Below are positions 59,773 to 64,000 of a DNA stretch of 64,000 nucleotides, piece by piece. The first letter of the stretch is position 1, and the number at the start of each line of letters is the position of its first letter. Location of the stretch: NCBI RefSeq assembly GCF_029510815.1, contig NZ_CP120360.1, positions 2,418,001 through 2,482,000 of the forward strand. Direction: 5' to 3'. The position numbers were made by a program, and so were the translations under genes. The DNA comes from Janibacter sp. DB-40. GTDB taxonomy: Bacteria > Actinomycetota > Actinomycetes > Actinomycetales > Dermatophilaceae. The notes beneath the pieces are model-generated. The model was not told where the DNA came from. It saw only the letters and a list, made by a program, of their open reading frames with translations, and searched no databases.

Positions 59773-60975
59773 GTGAAGGTGCTGCTGCTGGAAAACATCC
59801 ATGACGTCGCCCGCGAGGCCCTGACCGACGCCGGTTTCGACGTCGAGACGCGCTCGGGTGCGCTCGACGAGCCCGAGCTGGTCGCCGCTCTCGAGGGCGT
59901 GGACATGCTGGGGATCCGCTCCAAGACGCACGTGACGCGCGCCGTCCTCGAGGCCCGACCGGAGCTGAAGGTCATCGGCGCGTTCTGCATCGGGACCAAC
60001 CAGATCGACCTCGACGCCGCGTCCCAGGCCGGCACCGTCGTCTTCAACGCGCCCTTCTCCAACACCCGCAGCGTCGTCGAGCTGGCGATGGCCGAGATCA
60101 TCTCGATGGCCCGCCACCTCACCGACAAGAACGCCGCACTCCACGCCGGCGTCTGGGACAAGTCCGCCAAGGGCGCCCACGAGGTGCGCGGCCGGACCCT
60201 GGGCATCATCGGCTACGGCAACATCGGCAGCCAGCTGTCGGTCGTCGCCGAGGCCTTCGGCATGCACGTGTACTACTACGACCTCGAGGACAAGCTGCCG
60301 CTCGGCAACGCCAAGCGCTGCGGGTCGCTGGAGGAGCTGCTCACCACGTGCGAGACGATCACGCTCCACGTCGACGGCCGCTCCGGCAACGCGGGCAACT
60401 TCGGCGCGCAGGAGTTCGCCCGGATGCGTCCGCGCAGCCTCTTCCTCAACCTCTCGCGCGGCTTCGTCGTCGACGTGGAGTCCCTGCGCGACAACATCGT
60501 CTCCGGCCACATCGCCGGCGCGGCGATCGACGTCTTCCCGACGGAGCCGAAGAAGGCGGGCGACACCTTCGAGTCCGTGCTGCAGGGCCTGCCCAACGTC
60601 ATCCTCACCCCGCACGTCGGCGGCTCCACGGAGGAGGCGCAGCTGGACATCGGCCGCTACGTCTCCGGCAAGCTGCGCGACTGGGCCGTCTCCGGTGCGA
60701 CGACCATGTCGGTCAACCTGCCCGGTGTCGCCGCCCCGCAGACCGCCGGTGACACCCGGATCCTGCACCTGCACAAGAACGTCCCCGGCGTCCTGGCCCG
60801 CGTCAACGCGATCCTCGCCGAGGGCGGCGCCAACATCGACAGCCAGCAGCTGAGCACCAAGGGCGAGTTCGGCTACGCCGTCACCGACCTCGCCGGCTCC
60901 CTGCCGGCGGACACCGAGCAGCGCCTGCGCGAGCTCGAGGAGACCGTCGAGGTCCGCGTCATCGTCGCCGACTGA
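59773..60975 (+). CDS. serA: D-3-phosphoglycerate dehydrogenase
   Basis: 400 residues from GTG 59773. FCIGTNQIDLDAASQAGTVV, the NAD loop GIIGYGNIGSQLSVVAEAFG, NLSRGFVVDVESLRDNI and LTPHVGGSTEEAQLDIG with the catalytic His are present; an ACT domain (LHLHKNVPGVLARVNAILAE) at the C-terminus points to serine feedback. This is the E. coli-like SerA with one ACT domain. First step of serine synthesis. Confidence 0.94.
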   Translation: MKVLLLENIHDVAREALTDAGFDVETRSGALDEPELVAALEGVDMLGIRSKTHVTRAVLEARPELKVIGAFCIGTNQIDLDAASQAGTVVFNAPFSNTRSVVELAMAEIISMARHLTDKNAALHAGVWDKSAKGAHEVRGRTLGIIGYGNIGSQLSVVAEAFGMHVYYYDLEDKLPLGNAKRCGSLEELLTTCETITLHVDGRSGNAGNFGAQEFARMRPRSLFLNLSRGFVVDVESLRDNIVSGHIAGAAIDVFPTEPKKAGDTFESVLQGLPNVILTPHVGGSTEEAQLDIGRYVSGKLRDWAVSGATTMSVNLPGVAAPQTAGDTRILHLHKNVPGVLARVNAILAEGGANIDSQQLSTKGEFGYAVTDLAGSLPADTEQRLRELEETVEVRVIVAD

Positions 60976-61057
60976 TCGCGGCCTCCCCCGCGTCGGTCGA
61001 GGTGACCCGCGCCGTCGGGCTCACCTGACCACCTCGGCCCGACACCAGCGGGCACGA

Positions 61058-61099
61058 CGAAGGGGGGTCGCCCACCTCGCGGTGAGCGACCCCCCTTCG
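61058..61099. terminator. Bidirectional terminator between serA and groEL, CGAAGGGG pair
   Basis: CGAAGGGGGGTCGC and GCGACCCCCCTTCG are perfect 14-bp arms around a 14-base loop. It lies between convergent genes, 82 bases after serA and 15 bases after the groEL stop on the minus strand. Confidence 0.9.
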
Positions 61100-61114
61100 A
61101 GGTGTGTCAGGAGA

Positions 61115-62737
<1,623 letters not shown>

Positions 62738-62847
62738 TCAGGTGAGAAGAGGGGGGAAACGGCGACGCCCCGGTGGGACCCGGGAGGGCCCGCACCCGGG
62801 GCGTCAGCAGTTGCGGCCGGTGCCCGGCCGCAGGGTCTCGGGGATCG

Positions 62848-63144
62848 TCAGCCGACGATCGCGAGGACGTCACGCGCGGAGAGGATGAGGTACTCCTCGC
62901 CGGCGTGCTTGACCTCGGTGCCCCCGTACTTGGAGTAGATGACACGGTCGCCGACGGAGATGTCCATCGGGACGCGCTCGTCACCGTCGTCGTTGAAGCG
63001 GCCCGGGCCGACGGCGACGACCTGACCCTCCTGCGGCTTCTCCTTGGCGGTGTCCGGGATGACGAGTCCGGACGCGGTGGTCTGCTCGGCCTCGACGGAC
63101 TGGACGACGATGCGGTCCTCGAGCGGCTTGATGGAAACCGACAC
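62848..63144 (-). CDS. groS: Co-chaperonin GroES
   Basis: 98 residues from GTG 63144 with AAGGAG at the right distance; the longer ORF upstream crosses the operator region. [40 protein letters not shown] and the C-terminal [17 protein letters not shown] are typical; the mobile loop lies between them. It caps the GroEL ring. First gene of the groES-groEL operon. Confidence 0.97.
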   Translation of the reverse strand: MSVSIKPLEDRIVVQSVEAEQTTASGLVIPDTAKEKPQEGQVVAVGPGRFNDDGDERVPMDISVGDRVIYSKYGGTEVKHAGEEYLILSARDVLAIVG

Positions 63145-63233
63145 GCTGACTCCTTCTGTGAGGGTCGTGAATGATGATGAGTTGTCGTAAGTGCCGGGCC
63201 GGACGCCGTCGCGGGGATCGACCAGCCATGGCG

Positions 63234-63260
63234 TTGGCACTCGCCAGTGGTGAGTGCCAA
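63234..63260 (-). promoter_or_regulatory. CIRCE operator 1 of groES-groEL
   Basis: TTGGCACTC and GAGTGCCAA with exactly nine bases between them, matching the HrcA-binding CIRCE element (consensus TTAGCACTC-N9-GAGTGCTAA). It lies just downstream of the predicted -10. Confidence 0.93.
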
Positions 63261-63265
63261 GTCCA

Positions 63266-63294
63266 AATCTATGCGGCGGTTGGCACTCGGTCAA
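63266..63294 (-). promoter_or_regulatory. Promoter of groES-groEL between the two CIRCE elements
   Basis: On the minus strand, TTGACC (63294-63289) and TAGATT (63271-63266) are separated by 17 bases, a good vegetative sigma promoter. The -35 falls inside the loop of CIRCE 2 and transcription starts into CIRCE 1, so HrcA would block access directly. Confidence 0.8.
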
Positions 63295-63306
63295 CCCGAG
63301 TGCCAA
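63280..63306 (-). promoter_or_regulatory. CIRCE operator 2 of groES-groEL
   Basis: A second TTGGCACTC-N9-GAGTGCCAA, with a 9-base spacer that contains the -35 hexamer. Two CIRCE copies in tandem are typical of actinobacterial groESL operons. Confidence 0.93.
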
Positions 63307-63378
63307 CCGCCCGTCCCGGTGGTCTCGAAGTGATCACCTCCGGCCCGTCTTCTTCGCTGCGCCCGCGGAGAAGGGACA

Positions 63379-64000
63379 ATGCCCCGTGTGGATCTGACGA
63401 CCGTGCGCTGGCTGGCCTCCCCCGAGGGCCATGCCGCCCTGCACGACCTCCCCGAGTACCGGGAGGCCGACGCCGTGGCACAGGTGAGCGCGCTGCGGGC
63501 CGAGGGTCGCAGCGCCGAGCAGGCCGCTGCCCTGATGACCCAGAAGCGCCTGCGGGCACGCGCGCAGGACAAGTTCGGCGAGTTCGCGCAGGGCATGCTC
63601 TTCACCCCCGACGGGCTCGAGCAGGCCAGTCGTCTCGAGGTCGCCGCGACCCACGCCGGTCGGTACGCCGCCGCCAGTCTGGCCACCGTCCACGACCTGG
63701 GCTGCGGCATCGGCTCCGACGCGATGGCCATGAGCGCCCTGGGCGTGACCGTCCAAGGCATCGACGCCGACCCGCTGACGGCGGCCTTGGCCGACATCAA
63801 CCTGCGGCCGTGGCCGGACAGCCGGGCCCGCACGGGAGTCGCCGAGGACTTCGAGCCCCCACTCGACCCCCTGCACGCCCGCGCCGGCGTCTGGCTGGAC
63901 CCGGCCCGCCGCACGCCCGGCGTCGCCGACCGCTCCGGCCGCACCCGCCGCGTCTTCCGACTGGACGAGATCTCCCCGTCGTGGGACTTCGTCCTCTCCG
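63379..64000 (+). CDS. Class I SAM-dependent methyltransferase, THUMP-like domain (3' partial)
   Basis: Open to the right edge; about 207 residues seen. ATG 63379 has AGAAGGGA a few bases ahead. VDLTTVRWLASPEGHAALHDL is the typical N-terminus of the actinobacterial 'THUMP-like domain' methyltransferases, and VHDLGCGIGSDAMAMSALG is the SAM loop, followed by VQGIDADPLTAALADIN and VWLDPARRT (the D-P-A-R motif of RNA methyltransferases). Target unknown. Confidence 0.85.
   Translation, partial: MPRVDLTTVRWLASPEGHAALHDLPEYREADAVAQVSALRAEGRSAEQAAALMTQKRLRARAQDKFGEFAQGMLFTPDGLEQASRLEVAATHAGRYAAASLATVHDLGCGIGSDAMAMSALGVTVQGIDADPLTAALADINLRPWPDSRARTGVAEDFEPPLDPLHARAGVWLDPARRTPGVADRSGRTRRVFRLDEISPSWDFVLS

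Overview
The window is 64 kb of very GC-rich DNA (roughly 70% or more by eye) from an actinobacterium. Supporting markers are a WhiB-family regulator, a SigK/RskA pair, MurT/GatD, GuaB3, a PerM-like membrane protein, DUF3017, DUF3817, a GroEL with a histidine-rich tail and many GTG starts. Gene content and order fit the Micrococcales, perhaps an Intrasporangiaceae/Janibacter-like organism; that placement is inference. Most genes are housekeeping. I saw no tRNA, rRNA, prophage, insertion sequence or CRISPR array.

Layout. 1-4.2 kb: edge of an exopolysaccharide locus (glycosyltransferase/nucleotidyltransferase fusion, PqqD-like protein, FkbM methyltransferase, sugar-phosphate transferase, small membrane protein). 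4.4-11.1 kb: monomeric isocitrate dehydrogenase, a membrane molybdopterin oxidoreductase, a probable fasciclin remnant, sigK-rskA and malate dehydrogenase. 11.2-16.0 kb: DUF3017, folD, purH, purN and perM on the minus strand. 16.1-18.1 kb: a second ECF sigma factor with a large membrane partner. 18.3-22.1 kb: ribD-ribE-ribBA-ribH behind an FMN riboswitch. 22.2-24.3 kb: sucCD. 24.5-28.9 kb: lipase, M23 peptidase and UvrD/PcrA helicase. 29-36.8 kb: accessory region with a methyltransferase, GNAT protein, stand-alone LigD primase domain, YbaK, TfoX-N, SRPBCC, family 5 uracil-DNA glycosylase, quinone oxidoreductase, a hairpin-bracketed AbiEi/DUF559-like gene, a membrane protein and Nudix. 36.8-42.7 kb: glycosyltransferase, PIG-L deacetylase, flippase-like membrane protein, gatD-murT and a PlsC-type acyltransferase. 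42.7-50.2 kb: guaA, DUF3817, SURF1, GMC oxidoreductase, aldehyde dehydrogenase, guaB3. 50.3-56.3 kb: MT0933-like antitoxin, M19 dipeptidase, YihY, P1 peptidase, guaB, whiB2-like, S4 protein. 56.4-64 kb: secreted NucH/ExeM nuclease, racemase-like protein, serA, groES-groEL under two CIRCE operators, and the start of a methyltransferase.

Genes that work together. Purine synthesis (folD, purH, purN, guaA, guaB, guaB3), the TCA cycle (icd, mdh, sucCD) and riboflavin synthesis are well represented. Peptidoglycan is served by murT/gatD and by the M23 peptidase, which has a possible MtrA box.

Two signals are not explained by ordinary annotation. First, the octamer CGAAGGGG (usually with a fifth G) occurs about 52 times on the two strands, in several codon frames, without orientation bias, and as inverted pairs forming several terminators. 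This resembles the genomic pattern of DNA uptake sequences. Second, an AbiEi-like/PD-(D/E)XK gene is bracketed by two same-orientation 81-bp stem-loop repeats with identical 45-bp spacing. Separately, at least eight single-base deletions, all in runs of G or C, break five otherwise good genes; these look like sequencing errors rather than real gene decay.
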